Positions 16,758 through 25,474 of a DNA stretch of 60,964 nt are shown one piece after another. The position numbers were made by a program, and so were the translations under genes. Numbering within the stretch: position 1 is the stretch's first letter; each line of letters begins with the position of its first letter. The notes under the pieces were generated by a model. It had not been told where the DNA came from, made no database searches, and saw only the letters and a program-made list of their open reading frames with translations. Source of the stretch: a bacterium (lineage in GTDB: Bacteria; Actinomycetota; Acidimicrobiia; Acidimicrobiales; CATQHL01); contig JAPOVS010000047.1 in the NCBI GenBank assembly GCA_026708055.1, positions 1-60,964 of the forward strand, given 5' to 3'.

Positions 16758-19543
16758 TCCCACGGGGCGCGCCGGTCGGCCTCGGCGGTCCAGATGTGTG
16801 GGTTGCGCCACAGCACCAGGGCGGCGATCACACCGACGGCGGTGATCACCCACGCCAGCACGTCAACCGGCGTCCAGCCGTAGCTGAGGGTGACCCGGGT
16901 CTCGTCGGGGACGACGACCATGAAGTTGGGCGCCGCCCGGTAGGGGCCGCCGGCGCCGTCGACCTGCCAGTTGGGGAAGTACGAGGCCTTCACCAGGACC
17001 GGGATGCCGGTGCGGTCGACCCTGAAGCTGATGGAGTTCTGCGTGGTGGAGACACCGTGGATCTCCACCTCCTCCAGGCTGCGCACCGGCCGCGCGTCCC
17101 CCGGCGAGACCTCGGCCCATCCGTCCGGCCCGCCGGCGGCCGGGAACACCGCCGCGGTCGGCAGGAACCCCGCCTCGGGCTCGGTGCCGCCGGAGCCCGG
17201 ATAGGCGCCGTAGAAGTCCAAGGCGACGTTCAGCCAGCGCGCCGGATCCTCCGCGGCGCCGCGGACGATCACGGGCTCGGCGGCCAGCGGCGACACGAGG
17301 GGCGCGTCGGCCAGTTCGAACATCACCCACGGGGGCTCGGCGGCCACCTCCGTGAGATCCTCGTGGGCGCGGGCCTCAGCGATCAGGGACTCCGAGAACG
17401 CCATGTAGTAGCGAACGCCGAAGAGCTGCATGTGCGCAACCCCGTCGGCCACGTCGACACCGCCGTAGGGCACGGCGCGCACCGGCCGTGACGGCTCGGT
17501 CGAGAGTTCGTCCTGGTTGATGAAGTGGAACGGCACGGTCTGGGTGGACTCGAAGAAGAGCCCCTCCATGGAGGCCAGGCAGCCGTCGGTCCAGTGCGGC
17601 AGCAGCATCAGAGACATCGGCGAGCCGTAACTGTCCAGGCGCTTCAGGCCGTATTCCCACATGACCCGGCCGCAACCCCGCTCGCCGGCGACCGCCGCCA
17701 TCGTGGTGACGACCCGGTAGTACTCGTCGTAGCCCCCGATGCCCTCGCGAGGCTCCTTGGACTCGTAGCCGGAGAAGTTCCAGTACACCCAGAAGGGCAG
17801 GAAGCTCTCGGCGGTCGTGCCCGCCAGCACGACGTTCGGGGCGACCCGAAGGCCGTAGCGACCGTCGGCGACTTCCCGGCCGGCGGGTCCCAGCGCCCGC
17901 AGCGGGTAGGCCACGGCCGCCACGACGGCCAAGGTGAGCGCCACGGTGGCCAGCAGCAGCACCACGCCGGAGCGAGAGGAGGGCCGGGTCGCGGCCCCCA
18001 GCGGCCGGATCACCCCGGTCGGGGGCGTCGGGTCCGCGCCGGCGGGGCGCAGCGCTCCGGCGGCGGCAGTGGCCGCGGGGCGGCCGAGCACCACGGTGCC
18101 GCCGGCTCTGGGCCGGAGGCCCTGCGCCCGCACGGATCGGAGAATCTCGGTGACGGCCACGACGGCGGCGGCGATGAGCACCAGCAGGGCCAGGTGCGCC
18201 ACATCCGCCGCCCTGGCGGGCGCCGTGGCCGGATCAACCCCCGGCAGCACTTCCAAGAGCGCCCGCAGGGTCGCCCTGCCCGCAACCAGGTCGTCGATCG
18301 CCACCGCCACCGCTCCCACCGGCACGATCGCCGCCAGCGCGATCCGCAGAGGCAGCGAGTCCTCGGGAAGCCAACGCCGCCGCTTTCGCTCCTCGCCGAG
18401 CCCGAGGCCGCCGCCCGCGCCGGTCGGCGGTTCCCGCAGCGAGCCTCCGGCCACCAGCGTGGACAGCATGGTCGAGACACCGATCCCCGCCAGCAGCAGC
18501 ATCGCCAGGTAGTAGAAGGGCAGCAGCCGGGCGTTCCACAGCACCCCCTGTGGGAGCCAGCGGTACCCGGCCGCCGCCAGCACCGCCAGCGCCGCCACGT
18601 ACAGCACCAAGCGCCGGCGGCGGAGGATGCCGACCAGCAGGGCTGCCCAGGCCCCCACCAGCACCCAGTTCCAATCCTCGCGCACCAGGTTCGGCCAGTA
18701 CTCGGTGAGGTTCACCCAGTCGATGTTGTGGTAGTAGTCCCGCCGCCACCAGAACGGCAGCAACCAGAACGCCGCCAGCGCCGCCGCCAGCGCGCCCGTC
18801 GCCGTCACCCAGCGCATGCCTCGCCGGCCCGGCTGCATTGCCAGCGCAACCCCGGTCGCGGCCACCGCGAAGATCGCCGGTATGAGGTGCGTGAGGCCCA
18901 CCAGCGCCAGCAGCGCACCGGCCAGCACCCGGTGCCGGCCCGTGCGCAGCCCTCGCAACAGCACGCCCAGGTAGACCAGCATCAGCGACAGGCTGATGGA
19001 GAACGCGAACTCCCCCGCCAGCGTGGAGGCAACGTTGCCGCCGTAGATGCTGAACGAGGTGTCGAACAGGAACGGCAGCGTGAACAGCGCCGCGATCGTC
19101 GGTGTCGGGAACCGCAGACCCGCCAGGCGCACGAACGTCGCCGCCGCCAACGGCAGTGCCACCAGCCCGGCGACCGCCACGAGCTTGAACGCCACCCCGT
19201 AGGGGATCACGAACGAAGCCAGCGCGATGACCAGCGACGGCAGCACCATGTAGAAGTGGTAGGCGGGGAAGCCCGCATACCAGTCCGGAGCCCAGCCGCT
19301 CAGACGCCCCAGCGGCAGGAGGTGGTCGCGCAGGTACGCCGGTCCCCAGACGTGGGCGGCCATGTCCCCCCCGGCGGGCGTGGTCGCCGAGAACAGCAGG
19401 TCGGGTCGCATCTGCCAGAACACGAACAGGCACACCCCGATGACGCAGGCGATTCCTGTGCGGCGCTGCAGGACCGTCACGTCACGGCGCGGCCGGCGAG
19501 TGACCTCCATCTGCCGGGACGGTTCTTCGACGGGCGGTTTCAT
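16754..19543 (-). CDS. Large polytopic membrane protein, 6-pyruvoyl-tetrahydropterin-synthase-related/YfhO-like
   Basis: 929 aa. A basic N-terminus is followed by a first membrane helix near residues 30-46, an acidic loop with TTPAGGDMAAHVWGP, and about a dozen further hydrophobic helices to roughly residue 560. A large extracytoplasmic domain comes next, and a final helix lies near 895-915. The aromatic-rich loop WAPDWYAGFPAYHFY resembles the DxD/aromatic loop of lipid-linked sugar transferases (GT-C fold). Homologues carry the misleading name PTPS-related. Together with the overlapping glycosyltransferase it probably glycosylates an envelope component. Its start is 3 nt from the CPBP stop. 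Confidence 0.7.
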   Translation of the reverse strand: MKPPVEEPSRQMEVTRRPRRDVTVLQRRTGIACVIGVCLFVFWQMRPDLLFSATTPAGGDMAAHVWGPAYLRDHLLPLGRLSGWAPDWYAGFPAYHFYMVLPSLVIALASFVIPYGVAFKLVAVAGLVALPLAAATFVRLAGLRFPTPTIAALFTLPFLFDTSFSIYGGNVASTLAGEFAFSISLSLMLVYLGVLLRGLRTGRHRVLAGALLALVGLTHLIPAIFAVAATGVALAMQPGRRGMRWVTATGALAAALAAFWLLPFWWRRDYYHNIDWVNLTEYWPNLVREDWNWVLVGAWAALLVGILRRRRLVLYVAALAVLAAAGYRWLPQGVLWNARLLPFYYLAMLLLAGIGVSTMLSTLVAGGSLREPPTGAGGGLGLGEERKRRRWLPEDSLPLRIALAAIVPVGAVAVAIDDLVAGRATLRALLEVLPGVDPATAPARAADVAHLALLVLIAAAVVAVTEILRSVRAQGLRPRAGGTVVLGRPAATAAAGALRPAGADPTPPTGVIRPLGAATRPSSRSGVVLLLATVALTLAVVAAVAYPLRALGPAGREVADGRYGLRVAPNVVLAGTTAESFLPFWVYWNFSGYESKEPREGIGGYDEYYRVVTTMAAVAGERGCGRVMWEYGLKRLDSYGSPMSLMLLPHWTDGCLASMEGLFFESTQTVPFHFINQDELSTEPSRPVRAVPYGGVDVADGVAHMQLFGVRYYMAFSESLIAEARAHEDLTEVAAEPPWVMFELADAPLVSPLAAEPVIVRGAAEDPARWLNVALDFYGAYPGSGGTEPEAGFLPTAAVFPAAGGPDGWAEVSPGDARPVRSLEEVEIHGVSTTQNSISFRVDRTGIPVLVKASYFPNWQVDGAGGPYRAAPNFMVVVPDETRVTLSYGWTPVDVLAWVITAVGVIAALVLWRNPHIWTAEADRRAPWE

Positions 19544-19546
19544 CGG

Positions 19547-20311
19547 TCAGCGGAGCAGCTGCACGACCGTGACGCCGTTGAAGGCGGCGTGCGCCCACAT
19601 CGCGGGGGCGAGGCGTCTCGTGGCCACGACCAGCGTGCCGGCCACGAGCCCGAAGACCACCAGCGCCGGCAGTTGGAGGATCTGCGCGTGCGCCAGCCCG
19701 AACAGCACTGCCGAGAGCGCCACGGTGAGAACGCGCCCCATCCGCCCCCACAGGGCCCGGAGCAACAAGCCGCGGAAGTACAGCTCCTCCACGAACGGCG
19801 CGACCAGGACGACGGCGACCACCACGACCGTGGCAGCCGTGGCGTCGTCCGCGATGGCCATGATGCGGCGGGCCGGCTCCTCGATCTCCTGGCGGTCGAT
19901 GTGCGGCGTCAGCGGCAGGTACACCAGCGGGATGATCAGGAACTGCGCCGCCAGTCCGCAGACCAGTCCGACGGGCACGTCGTACCAGCGCTGCTCGAGG
20001 CCCACAGCGCTGCGCAGCCCGACGCCGTGGCGGCGGACGATCGCCCAGGTGACCGCCGCCAGCGTCAGCCACAGGGGCAACTGTCGCAGCGTGAACTGCC
20101 AGTAGCTGAGATTGAGATGGTCCGGCTCGGCTCCGCCGGCGACCTGCGCGCCGGCTCGGGCTGCAGCGGCACCGACACCGGTCGGCACCGCCCAGAACGA
20201 CTCCAGCACCAGCTGCACCACGATGGTGACGGCGGCAGCCGCGATCCATCCCAGAATCGCCGCCGACACGGACCAGCGGGGCGGCGGCCGCAGGCGGCCC
20301 CTCTGCGACAT
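19547..20311 (-). CDS. CPBP-family intramembrane glutamic protease
   Basis: 254 aa, about six to seven membrane helices. CPBP/Abi motifs are intact: E175-E176-x3-R180 in PFVEELYFRG, a histidine in FGLAHAQ (H208), and H241/N245 in the last helix. These are the catalytic residues of Rce1-type proteases. Bacterial members act in bacteriocin immunity or membrane quality control; the substrate here is unknown. The ATG at 20311 gives a clean first helix from about residue 15. Divergent from ftsH across 159 bp, which must hold both promoters. Confidence 0.82.
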   Translation of the reverse strand: MSQRGRLRPPPRWSVSAAILGWIAAAAVTIVVQLVLESFWAVPTGVGAAAARAGAQVAGGAEPDHLNLSYWQFTLRQLPLWLTLAAVTWAIVRRHGVGLRSAVGLEQRWYDVPVGLVCGLAAQFLIIPLVYLPLTPHIDRQEIEEPARRIMAIADDATAATVVVVAVVLVAPFVEELYFRGLLLRALWGRMGRVLTVALSAVLFGLAHAQILQLPALVVFGLVAGTLVVATRRLAPAMWAHAAFNGVTVVQLLR

Positions 20312-20458
20312 CAGCGGCCCGCGGTCGCACACGCACAACAACGGACCACGACCAGCGATCCTACCCGTGGGCATCCGGGACCTCGGTGACGCGCCCCGAC
20401 GGGGCCCCGGTATCGAGACGCCTCGGGAGATGGCCCGCAGAATCACCCGGCTGCCTCC

Positions 20459-20464
20459 TAGCAT
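20459..20464 (+). promoter_or_regulatory. Candidate -10 element (TAGCAT) for ftsH, leaderless
   Basis: TAGCAT ends 6 nt before the ftsH ATG, so transcription would begin at or next to the start codon. No Shine-Dalgarno sequence precedes this ATG, which fits a leaderless message. Confidence 0.45.
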
Positions 20465-20470
20465 GAACCT

Positions 20471-22408
20471 ATGGCGCAGTCGCCTCCGCCCCCGCAGCCG
20501 CCACAAGAGCCCGGCGGTCCGGGGGACGCGCCCCGCGCCAGTGGCCCGCACTGGACCCGCTGGCTGGCCTGGGTGGCACTGCTGGTCATCCTCGGAACGC
20601 TCATCCTGCCGGGGCTGTTCAGCGACGACACCGGCGAAGCCATCACCTACGCCGAGTTCCTGGATCAGGTGGCCGCCGGCGCGGTCGTCACCGTGGAGAT
20701 CAACAACAACAACGGCGACATCAGCGGGGAGCTCGTCGACGGCGGCACCTTCCGCACCACCGGCCCCACCGAGCTGCCGCCCGAGGACTACGCCCTGCTG
20801 CGGGACCGGCTGGGGGCCGGCGTGGAGTTCACGAGACCCACCTCGAGCATCTGGGGCACGCTGCTGCCCCTGCTGCTGCCGGTGGGGCTGCTGATCCTGT
20901 TCTTCTGGTGGATGCAGCGGCGCGCCCAGGGGCAGATGGGCGGGATCATGTCCATCGGCCGCTCCCGGGCCAAGACGTACTCCACCGAGCGGCCGGCGAC
21001 GACCTTCGACGACGTGGCCGGCTACGAAGGCGTCAAGCGGGAGATCACCGAGGTGGTGGACTTCCTGCGGGAGCCCGAGAAGTTCGCCCGCATCGGCGCC
21101 CGCATCCCCAAGGGCATCCTGCTGGTCGGACCGCCGGGAACCGGCAAGACGCTCATCGCCCGGGCCGTCGCCGGCGAGGCGGGGGTGCCGTTCCTATCGG
21201 TCACCGGCTCGGACTTCATGGAGATGTTCGTGGGCGTCGGCGCCAGCCGCGTGCGCGACCTGTTCAACTCCGCCCGCAAGATGGGGAGCGCCATCATCTT
21301 CATCGACGAGATCGACTCCATCGGCCGCAAGCGCGGCGCCGGCCTCGGCGGCGGCCACGACGAGCGCGAGCAGACCCTCAACCAGATGCTCTCGGAGATG
21401 GACGGCTTCGAGGCCACCGAGGGCATCGTGATGATGGCCGCCACGAACCGCCCCGACATCCTGGATCCGGCGCTGCTGCGCCCGGGCCGCTTCGACCGCC
21501 AGGTGGTGGTGCCGCTGCCCGAGCTCGACGACCGGGTGAAGATCCTCGAGGTGCACGTCAAGGGCAAGCGGATGGCCGAGGACCTGGACCTGGCGCTCGT
21601 GGCCCGCGGCACGCCCGGCATGAGCGGCGCCGACCTCTCCAACGTCGTCAACGAGGCCGCCCTCGCGGCGGTCCGGGCCGGCGAGGAGACCATCGCGATG
21701 GCCCACTTCGAGCACGCCCGCGACCGGGTGCTGATCGGCCAGAAGCGGGAGTCGCTGGCGCTCTCGGAGGACGAGAGGACGGCGGTGGCCTATCACGAGG
21801 CCGGCCACGCCGTCTGCGCCGCCACGCTGCCCAGCGCCGACCCGCTGCACAAGGTGACCGTCATCCCCAGCGGCATGGCCCTCGGCGTGACGATGCAGCT
21901 CCCGGAGCAAGAGCGCCACATCTACCGCCAGAACTACATCGAGGACTCCCTGGTGGTGCGGATGGGCGGGCGCATCGCCGAGGAGCTGGTCTTCGGGGTG
22001 ATCTCCACCGGCGCCAACGACGACCTCGTGGGCGCCACGCAACTGGCCCGCAAGATGGTCCGCGAGTGGGGCATGAGCGATCGGCTCGGACCGATGGCCT
22101 GGGGTTCGCAGGGGGAGGTCTTCCTGGGCGAGGAGATCGTCAGCGCGCGCGAGTACAGCGACGAGACGGCGCGCCTGATCGACGAGGAGGTGGAACGGAT
22201 CCTGCGGGTGCAGGAGCAGCGATGCCGGGCGCTGCTGACCGAGCACCGTGATGCTCTCGACCTGGTGGCGCGAGCGCTGCTGGAGCACGAGACCATCCCC
22301 GGCAGCGAGGTGCAGCGGCTCGTGGACGTCGCCGGCACGAACGGCTCGGCGGTGACCGGGAGCGCCGCGGTGGCGGCCGCGACGGGACTCGACGAGCCGG
22401 CGGTCTGA
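20471..22408 (+). CDS. ftsH: ATP-dependent zinc metalloprotease FtsH
   Basis: Hexameric membrane AAA+ protease degrading unassembled or damaged membrane and regulatory proteins. 645 aa: a proline-rich N-terminus, first helix near residues 34-53, a short extracytoplasmic domain, and a second helix near 135-152. AAA domain: Walker A GPPGTGKT (220-227), Walker [12 protein letters not shown], arginine fingers in RPGRFDRQ. Peptidase domain: zinc site HEAGH (442-446), third ligand Asp in the ANDDLVGAT region. All key residues are intact. The C-terminus lacks the long Pro/Gln tail of mycobacterial FtsH. Confidence 0.97.
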   Translation: MAQSPPPPQPPQEPGGPGDAPRASGPHWTRWLAWVALLVILGTLILPGLFSDDTGEAITYAEFLDQVAAGAVVTVEINNNNGDISGELVDGGTFRTTGPTELPPEDYALLRDRLGAGVEFTRPTSSIWGTLLPLLLPVGLLILFFWWMQRRAQGQMGGIMSIGRSRAKTYSTERPATTFDDVAGYEGVKREITEVVDFLREPEKFARIGARIPKGILLVGPPGTGKTLIARAVAGEAGVPFLSVTGSDFMEMFVGVGASRVRDLFNSARKMGSAIIFIDEIDSIGRKRGAGLGGGHDEREQTLNQMLSEMDGFEATEGIVMMAATNRPDILDPALLRPGRFDRQVVVPLPELDDRVKILEVHVKGKRMAEDLDLALVARGTPGMSGADLSNVVNEAALAAVRAGEETIAMAHFEHARDRVLIGQKRESLALSEDERTAVAYHEAGHAVCAATLPSADPLHKVTVIPSGMALGVTMQLPEQERHIYRQNYIEDSLVVRMGGRIAEELVFGVISTGANDDLVGATQLARKMVREWGMSDRLGPMAWGSQGEVFLGEEIVSAREYSDETARLIDEEVERILRVQEQRCRALLTEHRDALDLVARALLEHETIPGSEVQRLVDVAGTNGSAVTGSAAVAAATGLDEPAV

Positions 22409-22435
22409 AGCCGCCGGCGCCAACTCCCCACGCCG

Positions 22436-22870
22436 GTGCGCACTGCCCCTCTGGCGCTGATCCTGGGGGCCGTGGCCTGCCTGGTGGCTCTCGTGGCTTC
22501 CCGCAGGCGCGGTCGCTGGCGCGGCGTGCTGGCCTCGCCGGACGTCCCTTCGTCGCTGGATCGAGCCGCATTCGATCACCTGGGCACGGGAGCGCACCGG
22601 AAGCTCTGGCTCGTCGCCGTCCTCACCGACAGCGCCTGCGGTACGTGCCCCTCGACGCTGGAACGGCTCGAGCCCCTGGCCGGTCCCGAGGTGGAGGTGG
22701 TCGAGGTGGACGCCGGCAGGCACCGGCAGCTGCACGACTCCTACGGGATGGACGCCGTCCCGTTCACGCTGGTGGCCGACGGTGACGGGGCCGTGCAGGC
22801 CTGGATTCTCGGACCGCCGACAGCCGGCGACATCGCCGCGGTCCAGCGCGTCGTGGCCGAGCAGGATTGA
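22436..22870 (+). CDS. Membrane-anchored thioredoxin-like protein
   Basis: 144 aa. One N-terminal membrane helix (about residues 5-21) is followed by a basic stretch and a thioredoxin-fold domain. The redox pair is C68-G-T-C71 in SACGTCPST, and the cis-proline loop is DAVPFTLV. GTG start, 27 nt after the ftsH stop, same strand. The topology (basic residues after the helix) suggests the domain may face the cytoplasm, which is unusual for ResA/DsbE-like proteins. A role in thiol exchange near the membrane is inferred from fold and CxxC only. Confidence 0.65.
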   Translation: MRTAPLALILGAVACLVALVASRRRGRWRGVLASPDVPSSLDRAAFDHLGTGAHRKLWLVAVLTDSACGTCPSTLERLEPLAGPEVEVVEVDAGRHRQLHDSYGMDAVPFTLVADGDGAVQAWILGPPTAGDIAAVQRVVAEQD

Positions 22871-23000
22871 CCGGAGCGGCGCCCAAGCAGCAGTGGCCGA
22901 CGCCACAAAGACGGCACGGGCACCCGACTCGGACGGGAACGGGTTCACCGCCGCCGGCGGGCGGGCGCCAGAGATCACCCAGGCCTGTCACACCCTTCCG

Positions 23001-23006
23001 TAGGAT
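23001..23006 (+). promoter_or_regulatory. Candidate -10 element (TAGGAT) for the N4-cytosine methyltransferase
   Basis: TAGGAT lies 35 nt before the methyltransferase ATG, leaving a short leader with GAAGGG about 11 nt from the start. The 171-nt gap after the thioredoxin-like gene also contains a CCGCC/GGCGG hairpin near 22950-22967 that could end ftsH transcription. Confidence 0.35.
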
Positions 23007-23041
23007 GCAGGTACAGCCCCCGCCCGAAGGGAACTCCCGCG

Positions 23042-24283
23042 ATGATCACCGGCGCCAACGGCAGCAACCCGCCGGACATCAAGCCACGCACACCCGTGGC
23101 GGCACTGCGACCCGAGCGCTATGGCACACTCCGGAGCCGTTATCCCCTGGACTCGGTGGCGAAGGCCGTGGGCATGTCGCCGACCTTCGTCCGCAAGGTC
23201 GTCGGGAAGCGGACCGATCTAGCCGCTGACGACGTACTCACCCTCCTCGACCAGGACTCGTTCAACGAAACCTTCGCACCACGATCCCGGGTCATCGACC
23301 ATCTCGAGAGTCACACTGCGGTGACCGACGAGCGGGATTTCACTGCGAATCCTCCCGACTGCGAGTTGCGTCGGGGCAGTGCGCTCGACCTGCTGGAGTC
23401 GGTCCCGAGTTCGAGCGTCCAGTGCGTCGTCACCTCCACGCCGTATTGGGGTATGCGTCTCTACGAATGCTCCCACGACGTGACTTGGGCCGATGGCGAG
23501 CACTGTGCGTTCGGTCACGAACAAACGCCGGAGGGCTTCGTTCGGCACACTGTTCAGGTGCTCGACGCACTCTCCCGGGTCCTGACCGACGACGGCTCCA
23601 TATGGTGGAACGTCATGGACAGCTTCAACACCCGCACCCAAGTGCGCGGCTCCGCGCTCGAAGCCCTCCGGGCGATGGAAGGCAAGGACGGCAGAAAATG
23701 GCGCGAGCACGACGTGCGCCGCTACTCCGCCGGTCACTCGTATCTGAAGGACGGCGAGCAGTGCCTGATCCCGGCCCTGATCGCCCAGCGGGCCAGCGCC
23801 ATCGGACTCTACGTCAAGACGGTCATCACATGGGCCAAGCGGGGTTCGCTGCCCGAGCCGCAGCATTCGCGAGTCAGTCGGAATCTGGAGTACATCATCC
23901 ACATCACGAAGAACCGGACGCCGAAGTTCTCCCGCGACCCCTACCACGTCTGTGACCCGGTGTTCGGGGGCCGCAACCCCGAATGCGAATCGGAGAAGTT
24001 GTCCGACGTGTGGGTTCTTGCCACATCGGGCGGCGGGAACGGGCACGGGGCGCAATTCCCCGTCGCACTGCCCGGCCGCTGCATCGCGCTCAGCACCGAG
24101 CCGGGGGACCTGGTGCTGGATCCGTTCGTGGGAACCGGCAACTCGGGGATCGCGGCCAGGCACCACCGGTGCGCATTCCTCGGATTTGACGTGTCGGAGA
24201 ATTACCTGTCGGTTGCCGAGGAACGGCTAGGCCAGCAGGGCCCGAAGTCAGCTCTCTCCGGGAGGTACCGGCTCGTCGGCTAA
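23042..24283 (+). CDS. N4-cytosine (beta-class) DNA methyltransferase with N-terminal helix-turn-helix
   Basis: 413 aa. Motif order is beta class: catalytic motif IV near the N-side as TSTPYWG (131-137) and SAM-binding motif I at the C-side as DPFVGTGNSG (from 360). Motif IV is normally TSPPY; the first proline is threonine here (codon ACG). Residues about 33-58 (LDSVAKAVGMSPTFVRKVVG) look like a helix-turn-helix, so the enzyme may also bind an operator, as M.SsoII-type methylases do. The last 36 nt overlap the convergent nuclease gene. Base composition is lower in GC than neighbours. Probable role: protecting the host from the adjacent McrB-like/nuclease pair. Confidence 0.85.
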   Translation: MITGANGSNPPDIKPRTPVAALRPERYGTLRSRYPLDSVAKAVGMSPTFVRKVVGKRTDLAADDVLTLLDQDSFNETFAPRSRVIDHLESHTAVTDERDFTANPPDCELRRGSALDLLESVPSSSVQCVVTSTPYWGMRLYECSHDVTWADGEHCAFGHEQTPEGFVRHTVQVLDALSRVLTDDGSIWWNVMDSFNTRTQVRGSALEALRAMEGKDGRKWREHDVRRYSAGHSYLKDGEQCLIPALIAQRASAIGLYVKTVITWAKRGSLPEPQHSRVSRNLEYIIHITKNRTPKFSRDPYHVCDPVFGGRNPECESEKLSDVWVLATSGGGNGHGAQFPVALPGRCIALSTEPGDLVLDPFVGTGNSGIAARHHRCAFLGFDVSENYLSVAEERLGQQGPKSALSGRYRLVG

Positions 24284-25474
24284 GAACCTCCTCACCAGAG
24301 CCGGCACCGCCGATGCATGGGTCGAACCGAGAACGATCTTCATGGACCGCCACGCCTCCAATCCGAAGCTCGTCGCCGGAACCACCTCCTCCGGGCCGAC
24401 GACGAATCCCCAGACCTGCTGTGCGAGCCCATTGAGCGTGTCAAGAACGTAGCTCGATACTTGGTGATAGCCGTCACGGCCAACGTAGGTTGCGTCCGCG
24501 CTCCATTTGCACTCGAGAAGAAGCGCGCGCTCGCCGGGACGGATCAGAAGAATGTCGGACCCAATGGCTCCACCGGTATCCGGGACGCCGGCCAGAGCCG
24601 ACGCATACGTGGACGGGCCAAGCTCGTAGTGCGAGCGGGCGCCCGCCGACTCGAACCACAGATCCCACGATCGGCCATCCGGTTCGACTGCACTCAACTG
24701 GGGGCCGGTTCGCAGGCCGCGCACTGGCATATTCCAACGCATGTTGCACTGCGCCGATCGAAGACCTGCGACGGCGAATCCGAATGCGCTGACGTGAAAC
24801 AGCCTCCACCGCAGTTCGGCGTCGGGTTCAAGCAGGCCGAAAGCCAGGAACCCCGGATCCTGGGCGGCTCGAACCGTCAGACGGGCGGCCTGCGCGACGG
24901 CGCGCCAAGGAGGACCGGAGGCCTCCAACGAGCGCAGTTCAACGTGACTCGGTCGAACCGGCTCAACGTCGTGGGCGAATCGCTCGGTCACTGTGCGCAG
25001 AAGACGAGCTGGCGGGGCGATGCGATCGATCAGCAGCGGCGCATCGCGAGGATCGAGCCGATCGAGCGCGTCGCTGAGTTCCGCGGAGAGCCACGCCAGC
25101 GTCCTCATCGCCACCCCGCCGACGACCCGGTGTCGCGCCCGCACGACATACCGGCGCGGCGGCCAGCCGTGCTCCCGGACCGACGCGATCCAGTCGATCC
25201 TGCTCTGGAGCGTGGACAGCACCATTCGCTCGGTCGCCGTGGCCGTCGGCAGACATTGCTCCCAGTGCCGCAGCGACGCAGGCCACTGCGCGACACACGG
25301 TTCGAGTAGGCCGAGGAGGACGCGGCGAGCTCGATTCCGAACCTCGTCCGGCGTCCAGGCACCCAACGCGTCAGGCTCGGTGACCGCGGACACCAATTCG
25401 ATCACCTTCCCGTCACCGGTCCAGACGGAAGTGATCTCCTTCAGCCCCTCTCGGGGGATACTAAGCGTGTTCAA
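24248..25474 (-). CDS. PD-(D/E)XK nuclease, probable McrC-like restriction subunit
   Basis: 408 aa, no close relative recognised. The C-terminal third has a PD-(D/E)XK core: D307 in GSDILL, E321-x-K323 in LLECKW, and a RecB/McrC-type QxxxY helix Q338-Y342. The N-terminal ~300 residues are mostly alpha-helical, with WLSAELSDALDRL near 128-140. They may correspond to the DUF2357 region of McrC proteins, but the resemblance is weak. It starts with TTG, which overlaps the ATPase stop as TTGA, so the two are almost certainly made together. It reads toward the methyltransferase and overlaps its 3' end by 36 nt. Confidence 0.7.
   Translation of the reverse strand: MNTLSIPREGLKEITSVWTGDGKVIELVSAVTEPDALGAWTPDEVRNRARRVLLGLLEPCVAQWPASLRHWEQCLPTATATERMVLSTLQSRIDWIASVREHGWPPRRYVVRARHRVVGGVAMRTLAWLSAELSDALDRLDPRDAPLLIDRIAPPARLLRTVTERFAHDVEPVRPSHVELRSLEASGPPWRAVAQAARLTVRAAQDPGFLAFGLLEPDAELRWRLFHVSAFGFAVAGLRSAQCNMRWNMPVRGLRTGPQLSAVEPDGRSWDLWFESAGARSHYELGPSTYASALAGVPDTGGAIGSDILLIRPGERALLLECKWSADATYVGRDGYHQVSSYVLDTLNGLAQQVWGFVVGPEEVVPATSFGLEAWRSMKIVLGSTHASAVPALVRRFLADEPVPPGES

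Noticed and set aside
17525-20389. Very long open frame (over 900 codons) on the plus strand opposite the membrane protein, rich in Gln, Arg and His
   Set aside because: Antisense shadow of a high-GC gene: low-complexity composition, no domain, and the minus-strand frame has clear membrane helices. The same applies to 40722-43613, 39439-43626 and 31500-34034.
22436-22870. MauE/DoxX or vitamin K reductase partner of the thioredoxin-like protein
   Set aside because: Only one helix and no adjacent membrane redox gene; ftsH is the only close neighbour.
24248-25474. Calling the nuclease mcrC outright
   Set aside because: The nuclease core and QxxxY helix fit, but I could not establish the DUF2357 domain by eye, so I kept the general name.
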